Program-made: the position numbers and the translations under genes
Notes under the pieces: generated by a model
The model's input: only the letters and a program-made list of their open reading frames with translations
What the model was told of the DNA's origin: nothing
Database searches by the model: none
Shown here: piece by piece, positions 1 through 9,655 of the stretch
How positions within the stretch are numbered: the stretch's first letter is position 1
Layout of the letters: each line of letters begins with the position of its first letter
Assembly (NCBI GenBank): GCA_008086245.1
Contig: VSIX01000065.1
Span: 1-64,000 of the forward strand
Direction: 5' to 3'
Source: Candidatus Mcinerneyibacterium aminivorans
GTDB lineage: Bacteria; Macinerneyibacteriota; Macinerneyibacteria; Macinerneyibacteriales; Macinerneyibacteriaceae
Length of the DNA: 64,000 nt

Positions 1-252
1 CTGGATTACAGGGGGCGTATTTTAACCACGGAGAAATTCGCCGAGAAAATTGACAGCAAGTTGAAACATGGAAAGCATGTTTCTTTTTATATTGGGAATT
101 ATTACGGCATAGATGAAAATACTTTAAAAAAAGCAGACTTGGTGTTATCCTTAAGCCGTATGACTTTTAACCATGAACTAACAGTATTGATATTACTTGA
201 ACAAATTTACCGGGTAGATAATATACTTTTTGGAGGTAATTATCATAAATAA
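1..252 (+). CDS. rlmH: RlmH, 23S rRNA pseudouridine-1915 N3-methyltransferase (3' part)
   Basis: The frame is open from base 1 and gives 83 residues before the TAA stop, so the N-terminus lies outside the window. The visible part has the hallmarks of the RlmH SPOUT methyltransferase: a FYIGNYYG segment in place of the usual FxIGGxxG knot loop, SLSRMTFNHE, LLEQIYR and a final YHK. The family makes m3-pseudouridine at position 1915 of 23S rRNA helix 69, in the cytoplasm. The full protein is normally about 155 residues, so roughly half is seen. Its end overlaps the region where lepB begins. The call rests on motifs and on the typical C-terminal YHK. Confidence 0.93.
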   Translation: MDYRGRILTTEKFAEKIDSKLKHGKHVSFYIGNYYGIDENTLKKADLVLSLSRMTFNHELTVLILLEQIYRVDNILFGGNYHK

Positions 253-904
253 AATTACAGAGTTTTTTATATCATTGCTAAAAGATTTGATTTGGGCATT
301 ACTTGTATTTTTCCTTATTGTTAAGCCTTTTCTTCTTGAAAGATCAAAAATACCAACTCCTTCTATGGAGAACACCCTGCTTGTAGGTGATTATGTAATT
401 GTTGATAAGTTCACCTATGGAGGAAAAATCCCTCTAACAAATATTAGAGTTCCTGGATTTAGAAATGTTAAAAAAGGAGATATCGTAGTATTTTGGGAAC
501 CGGATAAATCTCTGCCGGGAGTATGGGATAAATTGTTTTTCTGGAGAAAGGGGAATTCTAAAAGACTGGTTAAAAGATGTGTAGCTGTTGGTGGAGATAC
601 TGTCGAAATAAAGGATAAACAGCTTTATATAAATGGAGAACTTCAAGAGGAGCCATATGTTAAGCATTCGGATAATGATATTATTCCGGGTTTTTTAAGT
701 GCCAGGGATAATTTTGGTCCATTAACAGTACCCGAAGGGGAATTTTTTATGATGGGAGATAATAGGGATAACTCAAAGGATTCCAGGTTTATCGGATGCG
801 TTCCAAAGGATTATGTTATCGGATCTCCTTTGATTATAGATTTTTCATATGATAAGATTAATAATAAAATACGTACAAAGCGAATGTTTAAAATATTAAA
901 GTAG
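230..904 (+). CDS. lepB: Signal peptidase I
   Basis: Type I leader peptidase cleaves signal peptides on the outer face of the inner membrane. One membrane segment lies at about residues 14-31. Then come the catalytic serine box (PTPSMENT, Ser45), the region carrying the general-base lysine (KRCVAVGGDTVE), and the C-terminal box MGDNRDNSKDSR. The length of about 224 residues fits a compact family member. The start is uncertain. TTG at 230 lacks an upstream Shine-Dalgarno, while a good GGAGGT at 232-237 is followed in frame only by ATT, ATC and ATA codons (239-247). The gene overlaps the rlmH end and is followed 5 bases later by rnr. Confidence 0.93.
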   Translation: MEVIIINKITEFFISLLKDLIWALLVFFLIVKPFLLERSKIPTPSMENTLLVGDYVIVDKFTYGGKIPLTNIRVPGFRNVKKGDIVVFWEPDKSLPGVWDKLFFWRKGNSKRLVKRCVAVGGDTVEIKDKQLYINGELQEEPYVKHSDNDIIPGFLSARDNFGPLTVPEGEFFMMGDNRDNSKDSRFIGCVPKDYVIGSPLIIDFSYDKINNKIRTKRMFKILK

Positions 905-909
905 GGATT

Positions 910-2877
910 ATGTATAATAAAATATATAATATATTTAAGAATAACCCAAATAAAAGCTATAAGATCAAACACCTGCTCGAGATTCTTAACTTAAGCGGTT
1001 CAAATTACAATAAAGTAAAAGGAGCGGTTTATAAGCTGATCAGGGATAAAAAGATTGTTAAAGATAATAAAAAATTTAGCCTAAATGAAGATAATAGTTT
1101 GATAAAAGGCAAACTTCAGATGCACAAAAGAGGTTTTGGTTTTGTTATTCCTTTTGATGAAAATATCGATGATATTTATATTCCTCCAATGAAATTAAAT
1201 CAAGCTCTTGATGGTGATAAGGTTGAAGTTAAAGAGGAATATTACAGGGGAAAAAGAGAAGGGAAGATTGTAAACATCATAGAAAGGGCTTATGAGTATA
1301 TAGTTGGAACTTATGTTAATGGTCTTTTGGAGCCTATTGAAGAAAATCTTCCAAAGGAGATAAAACTAAAGGGAAGATTAAATGAAGAATATGAAGAAAA
1401 AGTAGTTAAAGCTAAAATAATTAGTTATGATCCATTACGATGCAAGGTTTCCCAAATCCTTGGAGAATATGATGATCCCGAAATAGATGATGAAATAATA
1501 ATTAACAAATTTAATTTGAAGAAAAATTTCCCCGAAATATCCGATAATTATTATGAACGATTAGAAAAAAGATATGATAGAGAACTAAAAAATAGGAAAG
1601 ATTATACAGATAAATTAACATTTACAATAGATCCATCTGATGCAAAAGATAATGATGATGCCGTTAGTCTTGAAAAGACGGATAATGGCTGGACATTATA
1701 TGTTCACATTGCAGATGTTTCTTTCTTTGTTGAGGAAGGTTCCCCTCTTGATGATATTGCTTACCAGAGAGGGTATTCTGCATATTTGATCGATAAATTT
1801 TTGCCAATGCTCCCCCTGAAGGTTACAAGAGATTTTTGCAGCTTGAGAAAAGGACCTGAAAAACTGGCGATAACAGTTAAAATGGATTTGGATTATCAGG
1901 GAGAACTGGTTTCAAAAAAAATTGATTTATCTAAAGTAAAAATTGATAAAGTATTTTCATACAGGCAGGTATATGAAATAATTAACAACAATAATGATGA
2001 ATACCCCTTGGAATGGAAACAAAATTTAATAGAAATGAAAAATGTTGCAAAAAAATTGAATATTAATCGTTTACAAAAAGGAGCAGTTGATTTTGAAAGA
2101 GAGGAACTAAAAATAGAGCTGGATGAAAATAAAAATGTGAAGGATGTATATCCCAAAAAAAGAAACTGGTCGCATAAACTGATAGAAGAGTTTATGATAA
2201 AAGCAAATGAAACTGTATCCTCATTTCTGGAAAAAACAGATAGAGAAAGCATTTTTAGAATTCATGAGAAACCATCCAACAAAAAATTGAAAGAATTTAA
2301 AAAACTTCTCGAGGTTTTTAATATAAAAACAAAAAATATTTCGATAGATCAGATTAGAAAGGTTTTAAAAAAAATTAGTGATACGCCCTATGAATCCTAT
2401 TTAAAAGTCCAGCTTTTGAAATCAATGAAGCAGGCAAGATACAGCTACTATAATATTGGACACTACGGATTGCAGTCAGAATCCTATACCCATTTCACAT
2501 CACCTATCAGAAGGTATCCCGATCTTTTAATTCATAGAATTATTAAAGGAAGAAAGTTTAAGAAGGATTATTTGAGACGCACAACTAAATACCTATCAGA
2601 AGTAGAGAGAAATACAGAGAGGGCAGAACGGGAATCCTATAACATTAAAATTTTGAGATATATTAATAACCAGCCGGATGATAAGGAATATGAGGGTTTA
2701 ATATTAAATGATGATGTGGATAAGCTTGCAATTGAATTAATAAATTATCAGGTTGGTGGAATAGCTTATAACAGAAATGTAAATTTAAACCGGGATGAAA
2801 TATATCCCGGGGAAATAGTTAAAGTAAAAGTTATATTTGTTGATCCGATTTATAAGATTTTGGAACTCAAAGTTTAA
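910..2877 (+). CDS. rnr: Ribonuclease R (RNB-family 3'-5' exoribonuclease)
   Basis: A 655-residue hydrolytic exoribonuclease that degrades structured RNA in the cytoplasm. Order of parts: an N-terminal winged-helix-like segment (about 1-60), an OB/cold-shock region beginning KGKLQMHKRGFGFV, the RNB catalytic core with the metal-binding signature IDPSDAKDNDDAV at about 240-252, and a C-terminal S1-like segment (last 80 residues, with VGGIAYN and GEIVKVKV). The late RNB signature HFTSPIRRYPDLLIHR is present, so the enzyme should be active. It is shorter than E. coli RNase R and lacks a long basic tail. It starts at ATG, 5 bases after lepB. Confidence 0.95.
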   Translation: MYNKIYNIFKNNPNKSYKIKHLLEILNLSGSNYNKVKGAVYKLIRDKKIVKDNKKFSLNEDNSLIKGKLQMHKRGFGFVIPFDENIDDIYIPPMKLNQALDGDKVEVKEEYYRGKREGKIVNIIERAYEYIVGTYVNGLLEPIEENLPKEIKLKGRLNEEYEEKVVKAKIISYDPLRCKVSQILGEYDDPEIDDEIIINKFNLKKNFPEISDNYYERLEKRYDRELKNRKDYTDKLTFTIDPSDAKDNDDAVSLEKTDNGWTLYVHIADVSFFVEEGSPLDDIAYQRGYSAYLIDKFLPMLPLKVTRDFCSLRKGPEKLAITVKMDLDYQGELVSKKIDLSKVKIDKVFSYRQVYEIINNNNDEYPLEWKQNLIEMKNVAKKLNINRLQKGAVDFEREELKIELDENKNVKDVYPKKRNWSHKLIEEFMIKANETVSSFLEKTDRESIFRIHEKPSNKKLKEFKKLLEVFNIKTKNISIDQIRKVLKKISDTPYESYLKVQLLKSMKQARYSYYNIGHYGLQSESYTHFTSPIRRYPDLLIHRIIKGRKFKKDYLRRTTKYLSEVERNTERAERESYNIKILRYINNQPDDKEYEGLILNDDVDKLAIELINYQVGGIAYNRNVNLNRDEIYPGEIVKVKVIFVDPIYKILELKV

Positions 2878-2919
2878 TACCACTACCGTTACCTATTATT
2901 AGAAATTGAAGGAGAAATT

Positions 2920-5061
2920 TTGTATTTAGAAAGTTTAAATAGAGAACAGAGAAAAGCTGTTGAATATTTTGAAAAACCTTTACTTGTATTGGCCGGGGCT
3001 GGTTCCGGAAAAACGAGAGTAATAACAAATAAAATTGCATATCTTATCCAGAATGAAGTTTATCCTTCAAGTATTCTGGCATTAACTTTTACAAATAAAG
3101 CAGCAGAGGAGATGAAGAATAGGGTCAATAAACTTGTAGATAATATTAACGTTGAAAGATTGTGGATAGGAACTTTTCATTATGTTTGTTTGAGGATATT
3201 AAAAAAACATTTTAATAAGATTAATTTATCCAGAAATTTTGTAATTTATGATCAGGATGACCAGAAAAAGCTGATTAAAAATATATTAAATGATTTTAAT
3301 GTTGAACATGATAGAAGCGATATATATGCAATATTAAATGGAATTTCAAAAGCAAAGCAGAATTATAAAAAATTTGATGAAATGTATGGTATAGAAGGTT
3401 ATGGAAAACATTTTACAAAAATTGCAAATGAATATGAGAAAAGATTGTTTGAAGCAGATGCAGTTGATTTTGATAATATGATTAATTTGACAATTAAACT
3501 TTTTGAGGAAAATAAAGATATTTTAGAGTATTATAGAGACAAATTCGAATATGTTCTCGTAGATGAATACCAGGATACTAACTATGTTCAATTTCGTTTA
3601 ATTTATCTTCTCACCGGTAATAAGAATAATTTATGCGTAGTTGGTGATGAAGATCAATCCATATATGGATGGAGAGGCGCCAATATAGAAAATATAATGA
3701 ATTTTGAATCTAAGTTTGATGACCCCAAGATTATCAAGCTGGAACAAAACTATCGTTCAACAAAAAATATATTAAGAGCTGCAAATTATTTAATTTCCAA
3801 TAATAGTGAAAGAAAAGAGAAAAAGCTATGGACTGATAACCAAAAGGGGTCTAAAATAAAAGTTTTTGCAAAAAGCTCAAAGGAACAGGAAGTAAATCGT
3901 ATATGTAATGAGATACTTGATTTGAAACAGAGGGGAAATAATTACAGCAATATAGCTGTGTTTGTTAGAACCAATGCCCAAACAAGAGAACTAGAAAGAG
4001 GTCTGAGAAATAAAACTATTCCATACATTGTAATTGGTTCACTCAAGTATTTTGATAGAATGGAAGTAAAAGATATTCTTGCTTATTTAAAATTTTATAA
4101 TAACAGGAATGATTATTTAAGCCTGGGCAGAATTATTAATACTCCTAAACGTAAAATTGGAAAAAGATCCCAGGAAAAAATAATGGATATACTTCGAAAT
4201 CATGATGCAGACCTGGAAGATATTTATCGAAATAGATTGTTAAGTGAAAGAATCAATAATAATGTAGCTGATTTTTGCAAAATATTTGAAGAAGCTGAAG
4301 AATATTTTGATAAAAACAAATTGGTTGATGGGCTACTCAAACTTATTGATGTAATTGATTATAAAAGCTATCTGGAGAAATATTTTGATAATGCTGAGGA
4401 AAGATGGGAAAATGTCCACGAGCTTGTGAATGATATCAAAGAATATCAGGAGAAAAGCGATGATCCCAGCCTGTCGAACTATTTAAATAATATTGCTCTT
4501 ATACAGGATATTGATTTAATGGATGATGTTGATAAATCCGATGCTGTTAATATTTTAACTATACATAAAGCCAAAGGACTGGAGTTTGAACATGTATTTG
4601 TATCAGGTTTGGAGGATGGAAAGATACCCCATCAAAATTCACTTAATTCTCCATCTGAAATTGAAGAAGAGAGAAGGTTATTGTATGTTGCCATGACAAG
4701 GGCAAAAAGAGATTTATATTTAAGCTGGTCTAAAAAAAGCTTTAGTTATTATGGATATTCAAATAACAATGAAGTTTCCAGATTTCTAAAGGAGATACCA
4801 GATGATTTGCTGGAATATGAGAGATATAAATTTTCTTTATCCGGGAAAAATAAGGGGGGAAGTAATTTTAGAAGAAAAAGAAAAAAATCTTCACCCCAGG
4901 GTATAATAGGAACCTACAAAGTTGGGAAAAAAATAAACCATTCCGAGTACGGTGTTGGAAAAATAATTGCAACTAAATTTAAAAATATTGTTGTAGATTT
5001 TGGGGATTCTAATCTTGTGGAAATTAATCCAAGAAAAGAGGAGGTAGAGATTTATGACTGA
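2920..5061 (+). CDS. pcrA: UvrD/PcrA-type superfamily 1 DNA helicase
   Basis: A 713-residue 3'-5' helicase of DNA repair and replication restart. All SF1A motifs are readable: Walker A LAGAGSGKT (about 24-32), LTFTNKAA, IGTFH, Walker B VDEYQDTN, GDEDQSIYGWRGA, LEQNYRST, the motif V region TIHKAKGLEFEHVF, and YVAMTRAK. The C-terminus has the small Tudor-like domain (VGKKINHSEYGVGKI) that PcrA and UvrD use to contact RNA polymerase. The start is TTG with AAGGAGA at 2909-2915. The stop overlaps gatC by 8 bases, so the two are translationally linked. Confidence 0.95.
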   Translation: MYLESLNREQRKAVEYFEKPLLVLAGAGSGKTRVITNKIAYLIQNEVYPSSILALTFTNKAAEEMKNRVNKLVDNINVERLWIGTFHYVCLRILKKHFNKINLSRNFVIYDQDDQKKLIKNILNDFNVEHDRSDIYAILNGISKAKQNYKKFDEMYGIEGYGKHFTKIANEYEKRLFEADAVDFDNMINLTIKLFEENKDILEYYRDKFEYVLVDEYQDTNYVQFRLIYLLTGNKNNLCVVGDEDQSIYGWRGANIENIMNFESKFDDPKIIKLEQNYRSTKNILRAANYLISNNSERKEKKLWTDNQKGSKIKVFAKSSKEQEVNRICNEILDLKQRGNNYSNIAVFVRTNAQTRELERGLRNKTIPYIVIGSLKYFDRMEVKDILAYLKFYNNRNDYLSLGRIINTPKRKIGKRSQEKIMDILRNHDADLEDIYRNRLLSERINNNVADFCKIFEEAEEYFDKNKLVDGLLKLIDVIDYKSYLEKYFDNAEERWENVHELVNDIKEYQEKSDDPSLSNYLNNIALIQDIDLMDDVDKSDAVNILTIHKAKGLEFEHVFVSGLEDGKIPHQNSLNSPSEIEEERRLLYVAMTRAKRDLYLSWSKKSFSYYGYSNNNEVSRFLKEIPDDLLEYERYKFSLSGKNKGGSNFRRKRKKSSPQGIIGTYKVGKKINHSEYGVGKIIATKFKNIVVDFGDSNLVEINPRKEEVEIYD

Positions 5062-5338
5062 AATATCAATAAAAAAAATGAAAGAACTCATAAGTATTGA
5101 TTTAACTGGAAAAGAAGAAGAAAAGTTAAAAAAAGATTTTAGCAAAATTATTGAATATGTTGATAAAATTTCTGAAATTGAAGAAGAGAAAATCGATTAC
5201 CTTGAAAACTCCAGGGATATCAAAAAGTTGACCCATAAAGAAGAAATAGAAAACTTTCAAAGTATTCAAAAAATTAGGGACAATTTTCCTAAAAAAATAA
5301 AAAATTATTTAGCCGTTCCAAAATATATTGGAGAGTGA
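5054..5338 (+). CDS. gatC: Asp/Glu-tRNA amidotransferase subunit C
   Basis: A 94-residue subunit that wraps around GatA and stabilises the GatCAB complex, which converts Glu-tRNA(Gln) and/or Asp-tRNA(Asn) to the amidated forms. The family pattern is visible: an N-terminal helix (ISIKKMKELISIDL), a second helix with FSKIIEYVDKISEIE, and a C-terminal LRDN-like turn read here as KIRDNFPKK. The identity is supported mainly by its place directly before gatA and gatB. It overlaps pcrA by 8 bases; GAGGTAGAG before the ATG is the ribosome site. Confidence 0.92.
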   Translation: MTEISIKKMKELISIDLTGKEEEKLKKDFSKIIEYVDKISEIEEEKIDYLENSRDIKKLTHKEEIENFQSIQKIRDNFPKKIKNYLAVPKYIGE

Positions 5339-5341
5339 TAA

Positions 5342-6751
5342 ATGATGAAAATATCTGATGTTAAAGACAGAATAGATAAAGAAGGAATAGTACCAATAGT
5401 TAGATCTGTGATAAAAAATATAAAGGAAAATGATGTTTATAACTCTTTTTTAGAATTAAATGAAAAGAATGCTATAAAACAGGCAGAAAAACTAAGCGAT
5501 GAAGGAAACAATGATAAACCTCTTTACGGTGTTCCCGTTGCGGTAAAAGATAATATTGCAGTAAAAAATATGAAAATGACATGCGGTTCAAAAATATTAC
5601 AGGATTATATCTCTCCCTATAATGCTACAGTAATTGAAAAATTAAAAAAAGCGGGGGCTATAATTATTGGAAAAACTAACATGGATGAATTTGCCATGGG
5701 AACATCCAACGAACATTCGGCATTTGGGCCGGTAAAAAATCCACTAAACAAGGAATATGTACCGGGTGGGTCCTCGGGAGGTTCCGCAGCCTCTGTAGCC
5801 GGGAATTTGGTTCCGGTTTCGCTGGGTTCGGATACCGGTGGTTCTGTAAGACAGCCTGCAGCATTTACGGGTACCTACGGTTTAAAGCCGACTTATGGCA
5901 GGGTATCCCGTTATGGATTAACAGCATTTGCTTCCTCTCTGGATCAAATAGGTCCTATTACGAATTCCATGGATGATTTAGTTAGCTTATATAGTGTTAT
6001 TACCGGCAAAGACAAAAAGGATTCCACTACGGTAGATATGCACCTTGATGATCTTAATAAACTTAAGAATAATGATAAAAAGTATAAAATTGGAATATTC
6101 AAATCTATGCTGGATGATGATATAAATATAAAAATTAAAGAAGATTATTATAAAATACTTAAGAATTTACAGAAAAAAGGGCATAAACTTGTTGAGTTAG
6201 ATTTTGATAAAAAGGATTATATCGTCCCTATATATCAAATAATAGCTCCTGCTGAAGCCTCTTCCAATCTTGCTAGATTTGATGGTATCAGATATGGAAC
6301 AAGAAAAGAAGGAACCCGAAGTAAGGAAGAACTTGTATCCAAAACCAGAAATTTAGGTTTTGGAGAAGAAGTAAAAAGGAGATGCCTGGTTGGAACTTTT
6401 GTTTTATCCAGTGGGTATGCGGAAAAGTATTATAAAAAAGCTTTAATAGCAAGAAAAATGATTAAAAAAGAATTGGAATCCAAATTTGATAGTGTTGATA
6501 TAATAGCAACTCCTACTACTCCCAACTTGCCATTTAAAATAGGAGAAAAAGTAGAAAACATATTGTATATGTACAAAAGTGACCTTTTTACCATACCGGC
6601 CAATCTGTCGGGATTACCTGCACTGTCAATACCTCTCTATAAAACTGGAGATTTCTATACTTCTGTACAGCTTATGGGTAATTCTTTTAAAGAGATTGAT
6701 TTATTTAAGCTGGGCTATGAGGTTGAAAAGATTACAGGAGGTAAAAAATGA
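5342..6751 (+). CDS. gatA: Asp/Glu-tRNA amidotransferase subunit A
   Basis: A 469-residue amidase-signature subunit that hydrolyses glutamine and hands ammonia to GatB. The catalytic triad is intact by motif: Lys69 in PVAVKDNI, the cis-Ser at 144 in GGSSGGSAA, and Ser168 in GSDTGGSVRQPA. These sit at a constant offset of ten from the K79/S154/S178 numbering I recall for Staphylococcus aureus GatA. Two ATG codons stand in tandem (5342 and 5345) and either could be used. It lies 3 bases after gatC and overlaps gatB by 4 bases, so gatCAB is one operon with pcrA. Confidence 0.96.
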   Translation: MMKISDVKDRIDKEGIVPIVRSVIKNIKENDVYNSFLELNEKNAIKQAEKLSDEGNNDKPLYGVPVAVKDNIAVKNMKMTCGSKILQDYISPYNATVIEKLKKAGAIIIGKTNMDEFAMGTSNEHSAFGPVKNPLNKEYVPGGSSGGSAASVAGNLVPVSLGSDTGGSVRQPAAFTGTYGLKPTYGRVSRYGLTAFASSLDQIGPITNSMDDLVSLYSVITGKDKKDSTTVDMHLDDLNKLKNNDKKYKIGIFKSMLDDDINIKIKEDYYKILKNLQKKGHKLVELDFDKKDYIVPIYQIIAPAEASSNLARFDGIRYGTRKEGTRSKEELVSKTRNLGFGEEVKRRCLVGTFVLSSGYAEKYYKKALIARKMIKKELESKFDSVDIIATPTTPNLPFKIGEKVENILYMYKSDLFTIPANLSGLPALSIPLYKTGDFYTSVQLMGNSFKEIDLFKLGYEVEKITGGKK

Positions 6752-8190
6752 AATATAAATCAATTATAGGGCTTGAAATACATACTCAATTAAAAACTAA
6801 AACCAAGGCATTCTGCAACTGTAAAGTTGAGTTTGGACAAAAACCAAATACAAATATATGCCCGGTATGTATGGGGCATCCTGGTAGTCTTCCTGTGGTT
6901 AATGAAAAAATGATTGAATATGCCCTTCTGCTTGGAAGAGCTACTAATTCTAAAATAAACGACAAAACAAAATTTGACAGAAAAAATTATTTTTATCCCG
7001 ATATTCCAAAAAATTACCAAATTACTCAGTATGATTATCCTATCTGTTATGATGGAAATATTAAAATATTACTTGAGGATAATAATATGAAAGATATCGG
7101 TATTACAAGAATTCATATGGAAGAAGATACGGGAAAGGTGTTTCATGACAAAGATGATAATAATTCTTTGATTGATTATAATAGAGCAGGAGTTCCATTA
7201 TTGGAGATTGTAACCGAGCCTGATTTAAGAACTCCCTCAGAAGCTTATAAGTTTTTAAATGAATTAAAATCAATTTTGAGATATTTGGATATTTCAGATG
7301 CGAATATGGAAAAAGGTGAACTTAGAGTTGATGTAAATGTATCAGTAATGAAAAAAGAAGATGAGGAGTTTGGAACCAAGGTTGAACTAAAAAATATGAA
7401 TTCATTCAAAGCAGTTAAAAAGGCACTAGAATATGAAATAGACAGACAGATTGAATTAATAAAAAAGGGTAAAAAAGAAAAAATAAAGCAGGAAACCAGA
7501 ATGTGGCTGGAGGATAAAGAAAAAACAAAGATTATGAGAACTAAGGAGGAAGCTGCAGATTATAGATATTTCCCCGAACCGGATATTCCAGCTTTCCATA
7601 TAAATAATGATATAATAGAAAAAATAGAGAATATTGATTTTGAACTTCCCCTCCAAAAACGCCAGAGATTCAGTAAAGAGTATAATCTTTCTGATTATGA
7701 CTCTTCAATATTAACTTCGGAAATTGATTTAGCTCATTATTTTGAAAAAGTTTTAGAAAAATTTGATGATGGTAAAGCTGCAGCCAACTGGATAATAAAT
7801 GAGCTCTTAAATTTAATGAATGAAGATGGTAAAGAAATTAAGGAAATCGATGTTACTCCGCAAAAACTTGCTTCAATATTGAAATTAATTGATCAGGATA
7901 AAATAAGTGGGAAAATAGGGAAAAAATTATTAAAAGAGGTTTATAACAGCGGTAAAAAACCGGAAGATATTGTTGATGAGAAAGGCTGGAGTCAGGTTTC
8001 AGATAGTGATGAATTGGAAAACATTATTAAAGAAGTATTAGAGGAAAATAACGATGCAGTTGAAAGATATAAAAATGGAGAAGATAAGCTGTTTGGGTTT
8101 TTTATGGGTCAGATTATGAAAAAAACAAAGGGTAAGGCTAATCCTAAAAAAACCAATCAACTTTTAAGAAAGTTATTAAAGAATCAATAG
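6748..8190 (+). CDS. gatB: Asp/Glu-tRNA amidotransferase subunit B
   Basis: A 480-residue subunit that binds the misacylated tRNA, phosphorylates its side chain and transfers ammonia. It opens with IGLEIHTQL, then a zinc-knuckle-like set of cysteines (CNC and CPVC around residues 22-41), the family signature NRAGVPLLEIVTEPD, and a helical C-terminal tRNA-binding tail (Yqey-like) ending GKANPKKTNQLLRKLL. The start overlaps the gatA stop (ATGA). The presence of GatCAB suggests that glutaminyl- and/or asparaginyl-tRNA is made indirectly here. Confidence 0.96.
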   Translation: MKYKSIIGLEIHTQLKTKTKAFCNCKVEFGQKPNTNICPVCMGHPGSLPVVNEKMIEYALLLGRATNSKINDKTKFDRKNYFYPDIPKNYQITQYDYPICYDGNIKILLEDNNMKDIGITRIHMEEDTGKVFHDKDDNNSLIDYNRAGVPLLEIVTEPDLRTPSEAYKFLNELKSILRYLDISDANMEKGELRVDVNVSVMKKEDEEFGTKVELKNMNSFKAVKKALEYEIDRQIELIKKGKKEKIKQETRMWLEDKEKTKIMRTKEEAADYRYFPEPDIPAFHINNDIIEKIENIDFELPLQKRQRFSKEYNLSDYDSSILTSEIDLAHYFEKVLEKFDDGKAAANWIINELLNLMNEDGKEIKEIDVTPQKLASILKLIDQDKISGKIGKKLLKEVYNSGKKPEDIVDEKGWSQVSDSDELENIIKEVLEENNDAVERYKNGEDKLFGFFMGQIMKKTKGKANPKKTNQLLRKLLKNQ

Positions 8191-8207
8191 AAATAGGGGA
8201 GAACATT

Positions 8208-9431
8208 ATGGCTAATAAATTTAAAAAAAGAAGAGATAAAATTTTAAATAAATATTTAAAAGAGAAAGAGGCTTTTTTGATTATTGGGGAAAAAAATTTG
8301 GGCGGCAAACCTTTTAAAATTAATAGCAATATTTTATATTTAACCGGTATAAAGGAAGAAAACAACATTCTTCTCCTTTTTAAGGGAAAAGGAGGAAAGA
8401 AAAAGGAGATTTTAATTATTCAGAACAAAAATCCCGACAGGGAAAAATGGGAAGGAATTCGTCTCGGAAAAGAAAAGGCAAAAGAAATATCCGGTATTGA
8501 TAAGGTGGAATACCTAAAAAACAGGGATAATGTGATTGCCGGTGTATTAAATAAGATGGAAACTGTGTATATAAATTACAAAAATGAGAGTACTTTAAGT
8601 AAAAAAAATAATAAAAGAAAAAGTTTCATTCGGGATATTAAATATAACTTCCCCCATCTTGATGTTAAAAACAGTACTGAGATTATGAAAAAATTAAGAA
8701 CGGTAAAGGATGATTCGGAAGTAAAACTAATAAAAAAGGCTATTGAGATTACAAAGGAAGCTCTTTACTATACCTGGGAAAATATTGAACCAGGTATGAG
8801 GGAATACGAAGTAAAAGCCATGATAAATTATCAGATAAAAAAAAGAGGTGCAAAAATCGCCTTTAACACAATTGTAGCAGGAGGGCCAAATGGGGTTATT
8901 CTTCACTATCCTGACGGAGACAGAAAACTTAAAAAAAATGATTTGTTACTTTTTGATGTTGGAGCGCGATGGAAAGGATATTCTGCTGATATTTCCAGAA
9001 CAGTTCCTGTAAGTGGAAAATTCTCGAAAAGCCAGAAAGAGATTTATGAAATTGTGTTGAAAACCAATAAGCAATCCATAAAAAATGTGGAGGTTGGGAA
9101 AACACTGAAGGATATTGCTAATGAAGCAAAAGAGATTTTAAAAAAGGGCTTAAAGTCCCTTGATTTAATAGATAAAGATGAAGAGTTAAAAAAATATTAT
9201 TATCACAGCATAGGCCATCATCTTGGTTTGGATACGCATGATCTTTCATTTAAATCGGAACAATTAAAAGAAAGAGCTGTTATAACTATAGAACCCGGCT
9301 TATACATAAAAGAGAAAGATGTTGGAATTAGAATAGAGGATGATGTTCTTGTTGATGAGAATGAAGTTGTTAACCTATCCGAAAATATTGCTAAGGAAAC
9401 TGACGAAATAGAAAGTATAATGAATAAATAA
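8208..9431 (+). CDS. M24B aminopeptidase (Xaa-Pro aminopeptidase type)
   Basis: A 407-residue cytosolic metallopeptidase that removes an N-terminal residue preceding proline. The N-terminal creatinase-like domain (about 1-170) precedes a pita-bread catalytic domain. In that domain the metal ligands are visible: an Asp in LLFDVGARW, an Asp in YSADISRT, a His in GHHLGLDTHD, a Glu in TIEPGLYI and a Glu in GIRIEDDVLV. It begins at ATG with AGGGGAG just upstream, 17 bases after gatB. Together with the exported PepF and isoaspartyl dipeptidase elsewhere in the window, it fits a peptide-using organism. PepP and PepQ specificity cannot be separated from sequence alone. Confidence 0.88.
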   Translation: MANKFKKRRDKILNKYLKEKEAFLIIGEKNLGGKPFKINSNILYLTGIKEENNILLLFKGKGGKKKEILIIQNKNPDREKWEGIRLGKEKAKEISGIDKVEYLKNRDNVIAGVLNKMETVYINYKNESTLSKKNNKRKSFIRDIKYNFPHLDVKNSTEIMKKLRTVKDDSEVKLIKKAIEITKEALYYTWENIEPGMREYEVKAMINYQIKKRGAKIAFNTIVAGGPNGVILHYPDGDRKLKKNDLLLFDVGARWKGYSADISRTVPVSGKFSKSQKEIYEIVLKTNKQSIKNVEVGKTLKDIANEAKEILKKGLKSLDLIDKDEELKKYYYHSIGHHLGLDTHDLSFKSEQLKERAVITIEPGLYIKEKDVGIRIEDDVLVDENEVVNLSENIAKETDEIESIMNK

Positions 9432-9445
9432 AATGGAGGTAAGTT

Positions 9446-9655
9446 ATGGCTAAAATTACAAAGGATATGCAATTAAAAGAGATAATTTCTAAATACCCTG
9501 AAATTGCTCAGGAGCTACAAAAAATGGGATTAGGGTGTGTGGGCTGTTTTGCCGCACAGTTTGAGACTCTGGAACAGGGCTTAAGAGTTCATGGAATGAA
9601 TGTTGATGATGTTGTAAAAAAGCTTAATGAAACATTAAATGAAGATGAGGAATAA
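9446..9655 (+). CDS. DUF1858 small redox-disulfide protein
   Basis: A 69-residue protein of the family often named hybrid-cluster-protein-associated redox disulfide domain. The key feature is the CVGC pair near residues 31-34 in MGLGCVGCFAAQFETLEQG, with a helical frame on each side. The family is common in anaerobes and is thought to take part in redox chemistry or iron-sulfur handling; no substrate is known to me. It has a strong GGAGG site before the ATG and overlaps the next gene by 17 bases. Confidence 0.88.
   Translation: MAKITKDMQLKEIISKYPEIAQELQKMGLGCVGCFAAQFETLEQGLRVHGMNVDDVVKKLNETLNEDEE

Noticed and set aside
1896-2252. 118-codon minus-strand frame inside rnr
   Set aside because: It lies opposite the conserved RNB domain; the composition is that of an antisense shadow.
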